64,000 nucleotides of DNA from Diprion similis. Taxonomy: Eukaryota; Arthropoda; Insecta; Hymenoptera; Diprionidae. The notes beneath the pieces are model-generated. The model did not search any database, was not told the origin of the DNA, and saw only the letters and a list, made by a program, of their open reading frames with translations. The DNA is taken from contig NC_060107.1 in the NCBI RefSeq assembly GCF_021155765.1, positions 15,982,501-16,046,500 on the forward strand, written 5' to 3'. The position numbers and the translations under genes were made by a program. This document shows positions 1 through 12,714 of this stretch, in pieces. How positions within the stretch are numbered: position 1 is the first letter of the stretch; every line of letters begins with the position of its first letter.

Positions 1-1687
1 AGACAGAATCTTTGGAAAACTTGTGTCGAGTAAGGGAGGCGATGGATTAGTGACCATTATGCGTCTGCAGCTGTCTTAATTAATTTAATATTGATGATTC
101 AAATATAATGGTAATAATACTAATAACGACCACAATAACGATTATCATTTCATGAAGACTACAATAACGATTTAATAAACAAAAATAATAGAAATTAAAA
201 TGAAAGTAAGATCTGAAAAACAGTTTTTGACTACTTTCAAACTCCAGAGGTAGCAGGATTTATGGAAATATTCTTAGTGCGATTTAAGGGGTACCTCTCA
301 GCTCTACCTTACCGACTGTAATCGAACTAATCGTGGTAATTAGAGTATCTAATAAACAAAGCTCCAAATCAATCGGTTTTTAAAAACATGTTTATGGTGT
401 ACTAAAAATTTTAAGATCAATTATGTAATCAACATTAAATTCTGACCAATAAAAAAATTTCCCACTGTGTGAACGGTGTTATAGAATCTGGGAAAGTATC
501 TCAGCCATAAATACGAAGGTCCAAAAAATGTGTACGACAAAAATAATTTGGTTGATGAGGATGCGAACGTTGTTTACCGTCAAAGCGCGTTTTGGTTTTC
601 TTTACCGACAGAGTCTCATGTAAAATTAAACTCGGATGGAAAAAAAAAAATCTTGTATATATCTTCATAAATTCGATGCCCCGATGTATTGTGACATGCT
701 TCTTTTACAATCTGTTTTTGAAATATATCCACTTTGAAAACGAATCCTTTCATGAAAAGTTCCTCCATAAATAAAACCTTATGTTAAAAATTCAATTTCG
801 CAATTTGTTTTTCTCTTATTATGCCGATGACCTGATACCTGAAAATATGCACTTCAACTTTGATATACTTAAATATACATTTTTTTCTGAGATAATAGAT
901 TTCGTGACTTATGAGTTCCTAACCCCGTGACTATCGATGAACCAGCTAAAAGTTTGATTTTCACGCATTTAATCTGTAACTCTCGACACCTTTTCGTACA
1001 TTGTAAAAGTACATGCGTATCCTATTCACTTTCCGTCCTCGTCGTCTTCTTCGTCACCGCCGAGGTCATCACCCTTCTTCGAACGCACTCGCCACTCCGG
1101 CACTAGCGCGCTTTATAATACTTTATTCACGTCACTCATATATATACATGTATGTTACATGCATTTGAAAACGCCATCAAGACTTCAACTATAAAGAGGC
1201 TCTAGTTAATTAACCCTTTGAAGCACACCAATCCAAGATGGCGGATTCAATATGGCGGTCTAGAATCCGCTATCTTGAATAAGAAATTTAAAAAATTTAA
1301 TGTCAGATTCGTTATCAGCGTCCCCAAAAACCAAATGGTACTGATTTTCGAGAAAAAAAAAAAAACCTTAAAAAGTCTCGTCAAAAATTAAATTCATCGA
1401 AAAAATCACTTTTTGTTTGTATAATTGTTTGTTTATAAAACAATAGCAATCTCAGCTACCAACAAAATGCAATAGACTCGAAAGAAATCCGTTAATTACA
1501 GAATAAAAGGCCAAAAAGTGATGAAATTTAGGTGATACCAGCGATCACTGGCAGCTGCTAAAAAAATAACAATTTAAAAAATGCTTTCCCGGCTATGGAC
1601 TCGTTCTTCCCTGATAATTAAAATATAAAACGTGGTTACAAAATTGATGTATCCCAAATAAAAACCACTCCGAACGATTCATTGTTG

Positions 1688-1878
1688 CACTGAAAAAAAA
1701 AGTCGTAGAATCAACTAAATGAGCGATCACGGCCGATCATCTGTTGGTCTAACGAAATGTTTAGTTGGATTACTAAGCATTTCGTTAGACCAACAGATCT
1801 TAAACGACAAAAATAAATATTCAGTTCCCCGCCCGTGATCGCTCATTTAGTCGATTCTACGACTTTTTTTTCTCAATG
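1688..1878. mobile_element. 191-bp foldback MITE with 5-bp target duplication
   Basis: The two ends are inverted copies: CACTGA, an A run and GTCGTAGAATC at the left, matched by the complement ending in CTCAATG at the right. Both arms continue through ACTAAATGAGCGATCACGG. An inner inverted repeat (ATCTGTTGGTCTAACGAAAT and its complement) closes a second stem around a short loop. The 5-mer TGTTG directly flanks both ends (1683-1687 and 1879-1883), as expected for a target-site duplication. There is no coding capacity, so it would be a non-autonomous element. The superfamily is not assigned. Confidence 0.8.
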
Positions 1879-2140
1879 TGTTGTAAATTCAATAAGTTGA
1901 ATATTCGATATTCATATTTTGAAAATTAGTGAAAATTTGTTGAACGACTATTGCAAATTTTTCACACTACTACAGTTCGCATATTCTGTTTAGTCGCACT
2001 CTACGTCACGGTCAGCGTGATAAAAACTGTGACGTCATATCGAAAATAAATAGCAAGTCTAAAATCATTAGATTTGCTGTTTATTCTAAAGTTCGTAAAA
2101 GTAGATTAAAATGTTTACTGCAAATATTGAGAATTTCAAA

Positions 2141-2739
2141 TTAAGGTGCCGCTGAAGTGACTTGAAAATATCAAATCGTGACGTCATAAATACGTGCAGC
2201 GCCTCTGAACGTTGAACGGTGAACTAAGGCCGCTGATTTCATTGGTTTGTTCTGTTAGATCCAACCAATGATGTCAGTTACAGATCGGAACATACTTCTT
2301 GTGGACCATAAACGGGCTGCTGTCACATGAAAAACGCGTATACGAATCGAGCCATGTTTACAAAGAAATAACTGATAGTATAAGTTTTCCCGGATAACGT
2401 GTGTGCTTTTGTACGTGTGAATCTCCCTGGCGAGGGTGAAAGAAATTGTGGAACAGTGCAATCAGTGAATATTCAACATGCGGTAGCTCCGATCGGCCAT
2501 GTTTGTTGTCGCGTGATTTTATTCACTTCATCATTCTTTATTATAAACATTATCAGCTATTTGCCTGAGCAGTGACTGAGATTCACACGTACACTATTAT
2601 TCAAGCTACGATTTAAAATATTTCCGAGTAAGATTCATACTCTCGTTATCGCAGGATTCGTATAGGCGTTTTCACCCAATTTCCCCGCTTCTGACGTCAC
2701 GAAATATATATATGACATGCCAGGTCAGCGGGGCCTTAA
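2141..2739. mobile_element. TTAA-flanked non-autonomous DNA element, copy A
   Basis: The element starts TTAAGGTGCCGCTGA and ends with the complement of TTAAGGCCCCGCTGACC, so it has short terminal inverted repeats bounded by TTAA. A second, closely similar copy lies in opposite orientation at 27523-28133. TTAA target sites are characteristic of piggyBac-type transposition, but no transposase is present and the assignment is inference. Apparent short open frames inside it (for example minus 2255-2461) are shared with the other copy only because the DNA is repeated. They are not believed to be genes. Confidence 0.75.
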
Positions 2740-4145
2740 CCACGAACTTTTACGACTAAACGAAAACTTAGACTAGAATAGCTCCAGTCTCTTCTGCAAA
2801 TATTATTATCTCTAATGAAAAACTCAATAATTATATCTCAACTAGGTATAAACACCTACATTCAATAAAACCGACACACCATAGTTCATATTTACGAAAT
2901 ATAAAACAGTATCTACTAGCTCTTCATTTTCTTCCGAGAGATTTGCCTGGTTGTTAGTGTTGATAATGGCAATGGTAGTGTTGGTTTTAATCTCGGTAAC
3001 CACAAGCAGATGGTTTGAACGTATTGACGTTATGGAGCGAGTGCACATTGCTGACGATACGTAGTATCTCTTCACTCAGAAACCACCTCACACAAACAAC
3101 AACCTACAAGGTATGCACAAAAGTTTCATACAGAGGCAGATGCCACAGTTTTCACTTATTGCACAGTGTCGAGGTGCATTAATAAGTCTTAAAGCCTCTA
3201 CAAGGTGTCCGTCAAGAGAATTGCACGGTGTACTTTTGACGAGAGATGCATGGTGTCGAGGTCTGATCTTGCTTTCTTCCACCATCGAATGCACTAGGAG
3301 TTGAGATGGTGACTAGTGTAGGCCTCCGTTGCTTCAACCAATCTGGAGATCGTCAATGTTTAGCTAACTGGATCCGGATCATCGGTTCTTCAACATCCTA
3401 CTCTGGCACAAGGCTGAAGCTAGCAGCCAGAATCAGTAGCCAAAAGTTCTATGTTCATTCGAATATGGTAGCGAAGTCCGAAAGTGAAAATTTTGTGAAA
3501 TACCTAGAACCCCCGAAATTTGTATAGAATTATAAGGACAAAAGTGATCTGCATTTTGTCTATTTCAAAAAAGTTGGACACATCTGGCAGCTAACTTCAA
3601 GCTTCATTACTCTGGCCTACCGGTTGATTGTTTGAAAATGGCATAACGGACTTCAAGACTTCATGGTTTCATGAATTCAAAAGACTGAGTTCAAATGACT
3701 TCGTTTGACTTGGAGTGACTCCGCCGGACGAACTCCCTGAATTGAAAAGACTTTGAAAAACATTAAATGATTTCAACTGTGTAATGAAGACTTCGTTCGA
3801 ATTAAAAGAACTTCAAATACCTTTACCGTAACTTCATAAATACAACATCAAACGGTTCTTAACAATGATTTCGACTGATCACGCATAACTTCGTGATATA
3901 AAAACACTTTAATTGCGTTCAAATAACTTTGTATAACTCGAGGCAGATATATATTATTGCATTGCAGGTACAAATTTCCCCAAAGATGTCGGTCAGACAG
4001 ACAGAAATATTGAGCGATGAATATAGTCAAATGTAAAAACCTAGCTTTAGTTTGCGACTGAAGGACCACATTCGACCGTTCACAAAGCGTTTGTATTCTG
4101 TGAGAGGTTTATGTGTACAAAAGGCATCAGAGAGACGCATTTCAG

Positions 4146-4162
4146 CCCCCCCCCCCCCCCCC
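4146..4162. repeat. poly-C tract
   Basis: A run of about 17 C residues in otherwise AT-rich intron DNA. Confidence 0.95.
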
Positions 4163-5089
4163 ATCCCTCAACCCCTTTCATAGCGTATGTAGATGCGTAG
4201 TCTAGTACAACACGAAGACAGGAAACCGAATCCCAAAAAAGGAATTACTTTTGTCGTTTCCGTACGTTGTTCACTCTCCGTTGCCGTTGTAAGAGACAAC
4301 GCGATGCTCGTTTGAATGGAAACCGAAGTTAAAAAACGAATATCGATTCACTTTCGTAGACACAAAGCACTCCGCCTCTGAGACAAGGAGACTATAACAA
4401 GATGAAACTGTCTCGCTGTTCTTAGAACTAACTAACACCAGAGGCATATGTATACCTATAGTCGACGATATTGTTTTCCCAGTATCGCCATCCGTTCACC
4501 TCACAACAATGCAACTATATGGACAGACATAACGCGTATTGTATGTTACATGAATTGACACCGTGTGCAAAAATAATAAGAACAATAACAACAATAACAA
4601 TGATAATATAGGGCAAATAAAGATCGATAGAAGCATGGAGATGAATTCTTTATCTTTCAAGGGTCGTATTCAAGCTTCTAAGAGCTACAAGATGCTGTTA
4701 TAAGAATGGTCTTTCGTTTCCATGCTGCAAGAAAAAGTTGGCCACATCCAATATTGGGAAGACCCTGCCGTTCGAGATAACAAAGACGGATGAATGGGTC
4801 ATAGATAAGGATAGTGTTACACGTATTCATTCAATCGCTCGACACTAATGCACCTCTCTGTATAGATTAGATTAGGGGTAGCGTCATGTTTTACAAGAAA
4901 ACATGATAGCGATACACACGATCGTGTTTTGCATGTTATACATACACATACGAAAGATCTAATATAATATAAAGCTGATCCGCAAGCTCATTCGGGTGTT
5001 AAAACGCGTCACATAGCCAGCGGGCTCTTCGCTCATCTATCTACATGCTTTGACGAAACAAAGCTGAAGCAAAGACCTTCCGTTTGTAT

Positions 5090-5298
5090 GAGGTTGAAGT
5101 TAGTAAAGTTACTGTAACGATGGGTGTTTAGGATAAATCATTACTTCACACCTTCAGGATTGTGTCGGAAATTGAGTAAAGCATAATAAACAAAACACGT
5201 TAATATTTTGAAAAACGAACTCATTAAAAATCGTTCTAAAATTAAAAAATAACGAATTTTTCTCTGATGATTCGTTACAGTAAAGTTACCAACTTCAT
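5090..5298. mobile_element. TGAAGTTAGTAA-family MITE, copy 1
   Basis: About 208 bp with inverted ends: GTTGAAGTTAGTAAAGTTAC followed by TGTAACGA at the left, and the complement CGTTACAGTAAAGTTACC followed by AACTTCAT at the right. Its interior (AATAAACAAAACA, TTTTGAAAA) resembles copy 3 at 6537-6752. It has no coding capacity. Confidence 0.75.
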
Positions 5299-5832
5299 CG
5301 TCAGTTTCGACCGTTTGTTCAATGGAGGCAGAAGGCAAGGATGAGAAGCAAACCTGCATGCATACGTGATACTAAAAATAAACATGGATTTGTAAAAATC
5401 ACTAACGTCGTCGTCAACACGATTTCAGTGTGTATATAGGTGAATATTAATGCATGTCTATAGTTATTATAATACAATGTAAATAAGGTAAGGTAAATAA
5501 ATTCCATCGCGTAATTTCAAGACTTTCTAAGTAATTATGTATGAACAAATATAGGTTATACGACCTCGTTTTTTCAGAACGCTGATATAACACTATATTA
5601 TGAGACTGAAAGACATTTCATACGACGCAATGACAATTGAAATAAATAAACGTCCGTTTAATTCTTTATACTTTTATTTTTATACTAGCATTAGCTGCTC
5701 GTGTCTATAACCTTATAATGGTTAATTTCGTTGAAATGTTTGTATCAACAATTTAACATAGGTGATAATCTGTCGGCAATATGCAATTCATAGTACATTT
5801 TACCAAAATCCGTCTTCACAAATCAATGCATT

Positions 5833-6036
5833 TATGAGACTGAAGTTAGTAACGTGAACGTAACGAAAATATGGGGGAAAACATTTTCTATTTTGCAAGT
5901 TTATAGTGACTTTGATGTAGTTGAGTTTTAAAGATGTGAATACGTTTTGCCTTATTATGATTTACTGGATTTCAGACATTCCTGCAATTGTGAAACAACG
6001 ACTTTCTCCAAACTTTTTACTAACTTTAGTCTCATA
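5833..6036. mobile_element. TGAAGTTAGTAA-family MITE, copy 2
   Basis: The left end reads TATGAGACTGAAGTTAGTAA and the right end is TTACTAACTTTAGTCTCATA, a near-complete inverted match. A TA at each boundary would fit a TA target site of Tc1/mariner type, although it could also be part of the repeat. The interior is diverged from copies 1 and 3. Confidence 0.7.
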
Positions 6037-6536
6037 TGCATTTTGTTGGGATAGATTTTATGGAAATATTCTTTTCTGTATAGACAATTGTCGTTCACGA
6101 CTATCCGATTTTCTCTTTCATTAAATTTCACCATTAAAAATGACGGTGTCAGTCAAGCTGTACTATCGAATTAAGGTTATGGACTTGAAAGATTAGTATT
6201 TTTCAGCGTGATGAAAAGACAGGAGCACACTTCTCCTATATAATGGTGAACGAATAAAGAACACTTTTGGAGAGTTATCGTACGCTTGAACTACTTTATT
6301 TCGTTGAAAATCACGACAGTTCCAATTCGAATTTATCACACCAGATGGCGTTGGACATATCGCAAGAGAGACGGTTTCAAAAGAGATTTCACCTGCACGG
6401 TTATTATCATCATACTACAAACGAATGAGTTAACAAATTTCCAGGCAGTTGATCAGCGAATACTGTGAATGAAATGAGTAAGAATCTGCAAGAAAGACAA
6501 AAAAATTTCCGCCATTGGCTCAACGGCGCCGAATTC

Positions 6537-6752
6537 ATGAGCATGAAGTTAGTAACGTTACTGTAACGATGCATGTTGAAGAAAAATCGTCACTTCGCAT
6601 CTTTAATCAATGTATGAAATTTAGTAAACCCTAATAAACAAAACATAAACTTATTTTGAAAAGCCAACTCGTTGATAGTCATTTTAAAATTGTGCGGCTA
6701 TTAGATTTTTTCACCTAATATTTCGTATCGTTAACGTTACTAACTTCAGCCT
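6537..6752. mobile_element. TGAAGTTAGTAA-family MITE, copy 3
   Basis: The left end carries TGAAGTTAGTAACGTTACTG followed by TAACGA. The right end carries CGTTAACGTTACTAACTTCA followed by GCCTGA. Interior blocks match copy 1. A possible fourth, one-ended relative starts near 7757 (ATTAGTAACGTTAATGTAAC). Confidence 0.75.
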
Positions 6753-9557
6753 GATCCAAATACCGATTTTTATGTGTCTAAAAATTTGTTCCACAACGTC
6801 AAGTTTTATAAGCGGAAATTGATAATATGAGCTCATTTCAGCTTGTTCTAAAATTTTATCGCAAACAACAGCTGCACGCGGATAATGAATAAAGAAAATT
6901 ATCGAGTACTGTATAAGGATCTGAAAGGCATATATGATAAACTCTGATTGGGTTTACAAACCACAAAGGACGGAAGGCTATTTTTACCACGAACACACCT
7001 TGTGTCTGATTGTAGGAATAAAGAGCCGCTGCTGCTGCTTTGCTGTTGTCAGAAAGTTACAGGAAAGCTGTGGATGTTCCGGATTCTGTATGGCATCGGT
7101 ATTTTACTCGAATCGAATTCCAACTACTGTCGGTGACTAACAATAAGGTAAGAAGATAAGTTGAACGGCCAGCCCACACACGAAATCCAATCCATCGCGT
7201 TATCTGCAGCTAATCTTTGAGTTGTTTGTTTTTTTTCCCCGTCGAACGAACATCAGAAATTGTTACATTAAGAGTTGAATTTTTTCAAGTTTTCAAAAAT
7301 TTCTTCCGTATAATTAACGCTGACAAATGGGGGGAAAAAATGGCAGAGTTTAGTGCAGTACGCATTGCTGATTTATACAGGCAAGTGATCAGCATGTCCA
7401 TTGATTCGTGGAAGAATAAGAAGTAGCGACGGTTAACTAACTATTCGATGGCTATACTCACGTCCCGAGAATGTCAAACGGGAAAGAAGAAGAAGAAAGA
7501 GAGAAAAAGAGATCTGGGAAAGCAGAGTCACGGGTGCATGTGGTAGAGACGAGGAAGATGAAACAATAACGCATCGACGAATGAGAGTTTTTTTATTATT
7601 CGACTATGTTCACGCCATTGATTACGAGCAATGAGAGTCGTTCGTTTCGTGTTTCGCCCATATGCGTATGAATATTTATTTACGGAACAGTTGTGCGAAG
7701 GTCGGTCAGATTATTTTTCGCCTGATGCAATCATCAAACTCCGGATCAGAACCAGATTAAAATTAGTAACGTTAATGTAACGAAATATTGAAACTACATC
7801 ATCATTGTTTTGAAAATTTAGAACAACTTTAAAGGAGTTTAATTTTCAAAATCTGAATACACTTTGAACACACAATGATGAAAGTGTGAAAGTGATTCTA
7901 TTATTTCAGTTCTAACATTGAATTTATTGTCAGTATTCGTGCATCATTTGTGGTTCGGTCGTTCGCCTTCAGCCGCTCGAAAGGAATTCTCGAATGATGA
8001 TTATGAAAGACGGACCGATGATTCATCTTATCTACTAGTTATTTCGTCACTATCATTTTACCTCTCACATTATTTCTCACGTAAGTTTAACAAGAATTTC
8101 GGGCCTGTTTTTATACAAATTCCGTAAGTTATTCGCACAGTTGAGGAACTAAATGTGAAATTGACACGACGAATAATTCTGACCTATAAAAGTAAAGAAA
8201 AAAGTGAAAGAAAAAAAAAAAAAAATGTTATACTTTGTCCAAACATTAATTTACTATTCATTTGATTCGTCGAGATGGTTAAATTTCTGCTGAAGCTAAA
8301 ACTTGTTCTGATCAACTTATTTCCTGCGAATTTGCTAAATGACAAATTGCATACTTGTATTGTGAGAATTTCAATTGACGTAACGAAATGAATCATCATA
8401 CATGCAGCCTTGCCGCAAACGTGATTTTTTACATTTCAAATTATATTACATTTATAATTACAAAAAAAAAAAAAATTACTACGACACAACGGCGATTTAC
8501 TTTTTTCTTCACCTGAACATGAATCATTCCAATAAATGGACGACTGGAGTATAGATTTGAAAATGAAGGTATATAAACCTAAGACCGCACATGTACCTTG
8601 AGAATCTCTGGGAATAAATTCGAGTACAGTAATAGTTTTCCATGCAACTTTAGAAAACCTCACACAACTCTGTGGACGGGTGTTTGCAGTGTCCATGACC
8701 TTGAATGGGAACGCGATGAAGGATACTGCATGCACCATGAATGGGTCTCATCGTTAGTGTTCAATTCGCGGCAGTGACCGTGAAAATTGAGTTATAAAAT
8801 GCAGGAGGTGAAGAAGTCCAACCTCATTTTTCGGCTGCTACGAGCAAAGTTTTTGTATATGAAAGTCAGTCGTGTGGTTTTTAGCGAAAATAATTATCTT
8901 TCTGTGTATACCGAAAGCTGATTCACGTGTATGTTTGTGTTTGTTGTGACACCGATACGATCAGCTACTGCCTGCCATTTACGATGACGAATACAATCAG
9001 TAGAGAAGAATGCGTGTTCACCTCATATCACAGAAGTGGAAACGTTGGCTTCGTAATATCGCGACTTCGTTTTCCACGCACGTGGTTTCTCGTTCCATCT
9101 TGCTTTCGCTGAGAGAACTTGTTCAAAATCAGTGGCTAATGACAACGGCACTGTGCTCTGCAATGTCATTTAAGCCTATATATAAGGCCGTGACCGTCAA
9201 ATTAACTGAAAATGTCGCGGTTCTCTCAGTCTAAGTAACGAAACTTGTTTTTTCGTACATACGCGATGCGAATTTATATCGCATATTTTTTACAGTCTGT
9301 ATTTCTAACAGAAAATATTCCACGTATTTGTACATTTCGAAAGCATTATCCGTACGAGTGTCGAGCCGTAATTTTTATCAGGAAAACCAAGAAATTACGA
9401 CGAAATCATGATTTTCAGGTCAGAATGCTAAAAAGGAAGTTTTAGAAAAATTGTTTCATTCTTCTACTCTCAAATCCATTCATGATTCATACTGAATATT
9501 ATTTCCATACTCGTAGTAGACTGAGCTAGAGAATTGAAATGTATAAATGTATGTATA

Positions 9558-9559
<2 letters not shown>

Positions 9560-9591
<32 letters not shown>
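9560..9591. repeat. (TA)n microsatellite
   Basis: Uninterrupted alternating A and T over about 32 bp within the misshapen intron. Confidence 0.95.
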
Positions 9592-9592
<1 letters not shown>

Positions 9593-9774
9593 TTATGTTT
9601 GTTGGCTAGTGCATCAAGTTAAATAATTTCTCAGTCTTAGGGTTTTGATTGCATCAGGCGATTAGAATAAAGAAGCAGAAAGATTCGACCGGCTTTAAAG
9701 GTCCAGTCTTTAGAGTCTTTGGCTAATCCAGTTACATGTAAAAATAAAAAAATTCGATAAACTTATTTTCATTT

Positions 9775-10080
9775 TTGCAAATAATTCAGGGATAGCTTGG
9801 CCGAATTTCTTCGAACTCCAGGCTGTTCTGAGTCCATAAGAACCGCATCGACGGAGAAGAAAATCATTAAAATCCGTTCATTCGGTTTCGATATATGGTG
9901 TCGGACAAAAAAATGATCAATTTTATCAAACAACTCAGGAATAACTCGATCGATTTTGCTCCAAATTTAACCAGTTTTGTATCAAGAAGAATCGCGGTGA
10001 TTCAGACAAAAATCAACAAAATCCATTAATTCGTTTCCAAGAAATAATCGATGAAAGAAAACGGATCACACGGACATTCA
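9775..10080. repeat. two diverged copies of a roughly 130-bp sequence in tandem
   Basis: Two successive blocks share an ordered set of words: CAGGGATAGCTTGGCCGA then AAAATCCGTTCATTCG, followed by CAGGAATAACTCGATCGA then AAAATCCATTAATTCG. The second is a diverged duplicate of the first. No coding frame is maintained. The origin is unknown. Confidence 0.4.
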
Positions 10081-10387
10081 ACGACCATCTAAAACCAGTC
10101 GATAGTAATTCTCTACTTCTAAAAACGTGAACACGCGTGAGTGATATTCAAAGGATTCGTCATCCTGTGACCATAATGGCTTATCCTTGTTCCCAAAAAG
10201 AGAGACAAGTTTAAAAAAAACGTATAATATTATAAATATCACGAAAAAAAACGTTGGTCAAATTCAAGGGTTGAATGTACCAAGTAGAGAAGAAAACCTC
10301 GGCATGTGGCGAGGAAGCGCACACATTGACATACGAGCAGCATTGGTATCCACGCCTCTCTCTTTCTCTTCCTCGCTCCGATCTACT

Positions 10388-10402
10388 CTCTCTCTCTCTC
10401 TC
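10388..10402. repeat. short (TC)n run
   Basis: Pure TC dinucleotides in a pyrimidine-rich strip on the plus strand. Confidence 0.8.
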
Positions 10403-10448
10403 TATCTGCCGCGTGTATTTAAGCGTGTGACAAGTCTGAGGCCGTCTA

Positions 10449-10909
<461 letters not shown>

Positions 10910-12714
10910 CTTGATATTCCTTCACTTCGTACGAATGGGAAGAAAAAATATACACCACACCACCGCACAACACCACACAGAGATTTACACTCGCTAGTGT
11001 ATGTACATACAAAAGTAATCAGACTTCTTATTTTACTTACACCACACTCTTAAATTTTAATCAAGTTTTCGACGCACACCAAACGCGGCACATCGCACGG
11101 TCACCAATCTTTATTTATCACTCGCGTATAATATACATTATTTACAAAATATTTATCCAATTCTTTGCTATCTCGCTGAGGTATCACTCACTTTATACGG
11201 TATATTGCCATAACGTCGGAGCGAGCGAGGTAAGCCCACACCTCGACGGCCGTTCTGTGACCCTATGACGTCACCGATTCAACATTCTCAACATGGCAGT
11301 CATCCCCACTCCTCGACCCATTCGGCTAAAGTTACGGCAGCGCGAAATACGAATTCGCTCATCGTCCCCGTGACGGAATGAATCAGCCGCACGGTGCGAA
11401 GTTAATTAAATTGAAAAAAAGTAGTTTTAAAAAAAAGTAGTTTTAAAAAAGTAGAAATTACCGACCACGTAATAGCAATGAGTCTGTGAAAAATCGAATG
11501 ACACAAGCAAAAATATCAACAATATGTTAGAAAATTCTTTATAGTTTGAATCAAAGAGGTTGAGAGTTTCAACGTTCAAGATACTTGAACCCTGGTGATT
11601 TTCGACTTCTTCAGCTCGATGAATAAGCCACAAAATTTCTGAAAAGTGTTTGATAAATCTTACATTACAGTATAGTTATCACGTGCAAATGTAATGTCAA
11701 CGAACATCTGATGTGTTGTGTGTTTGTTGCTCTGTAGTAGTATGTTTAGACCGACTGTAACAAGCTGTAAATTATCGCGAGATTAAAAAATACCTTCAAA
11801 CACGAAAATGACAACTGTTAGGATCCCTGACTGAATATTCATTGGCTTTTGCATGAAAAAGTAGAATAAACGACCCTTGCTGTAGTCATCAAATGTACCT
11901 ACATTTTTAGCGATCATTCACAGATCGTTTTTTGATAATTGGTTGAAACGTCCGAATATCATATTCTTTCTTATATTTTAAACTATCAAGCCAACGGTTT
12001 TTTTCTAGCACTTCGCTATTCGGAGAATTTATAATTGCAGCAATAACGAATTATTAAATTGTTCGTCAAGTATCGATGAATTTTAATTACTTGCTGCATT
12101 TCTGCTTCCTCCGCTTTGTCGAAAAACATAATTGATCGAAACATGTTAGTGAGCTTGTCAACAATAAAATTAAAATTAAAGATTAAATATGCATACTCCA
12201 GTAATTCTTTATAAATTACAGAACAAGCTGTAACTATGCTATATTGTATATGTACAAAATGTTCCATTGAAGAATCTAGCCTATAATAAAGTATTATCAT
12301 GAGCCTAATTTTAATAAAATAGTTGCGTAAACTGCAGGCAATGAAGCTGATTATTCAACTAATATTTTTTAAATTATATATAATACCTACTTCGAAGGGT
12401 TTTGAGCCTGACAGGACTATTCAAAAGGGTTAGTTTAACTTCGCTGCATTAATGAATAAATTTTGCATTAGGTAGAAATGCATATATTAATTTCACAAAC
12501 ATAAGTACGCTATTTTCAACAAGATACGATCCTCCTTTCTCGAATTCCAATAATCACTACTGTAAGCGGAAAAATGTAACACTGTCAGTAGATCAACAGT
12601 CACACTCAAAACCCTGTTTGAACAATATAAATTACTTTTAATTAAAGTTTTGAACTAGGTACGATGATGACAATAAATACATAACTTCATTCGTATTATA
12701 TAATCAATTTTTTC
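10910..12714. other. misshapen 5' region and PHF20 3' untranslated/intergenic DNA
   Basis: The msn 5' untranslated region and promoter should lie in about 10910-11350, a stretch richer in CG than its surroundings that includes a CRE-like TGACGTCA at 11268-11275. The remainder to 12714 is AT-rich and includes the 3' UTR of PHF20. An ATTAAA on the minus strand at 12642-12637, about 75 nt after the PHF20 stop, is a possible variant polyadenylation signal. No other coding exon was seen. The open frames at 11427-11633 and 12016-12300 on the minus strand have no recognisable domain. Confidence 0.5.

Noticed and set aside
2255..2461. Two similar predicted peptides, minus 2255-2461 and plus 27763-28008, that look like a conserved protein
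   Set aside because: The similarity extends over the whole TTAA element in both copies and beyond the frames, so it reflects repeated DNA and not protein conservation.
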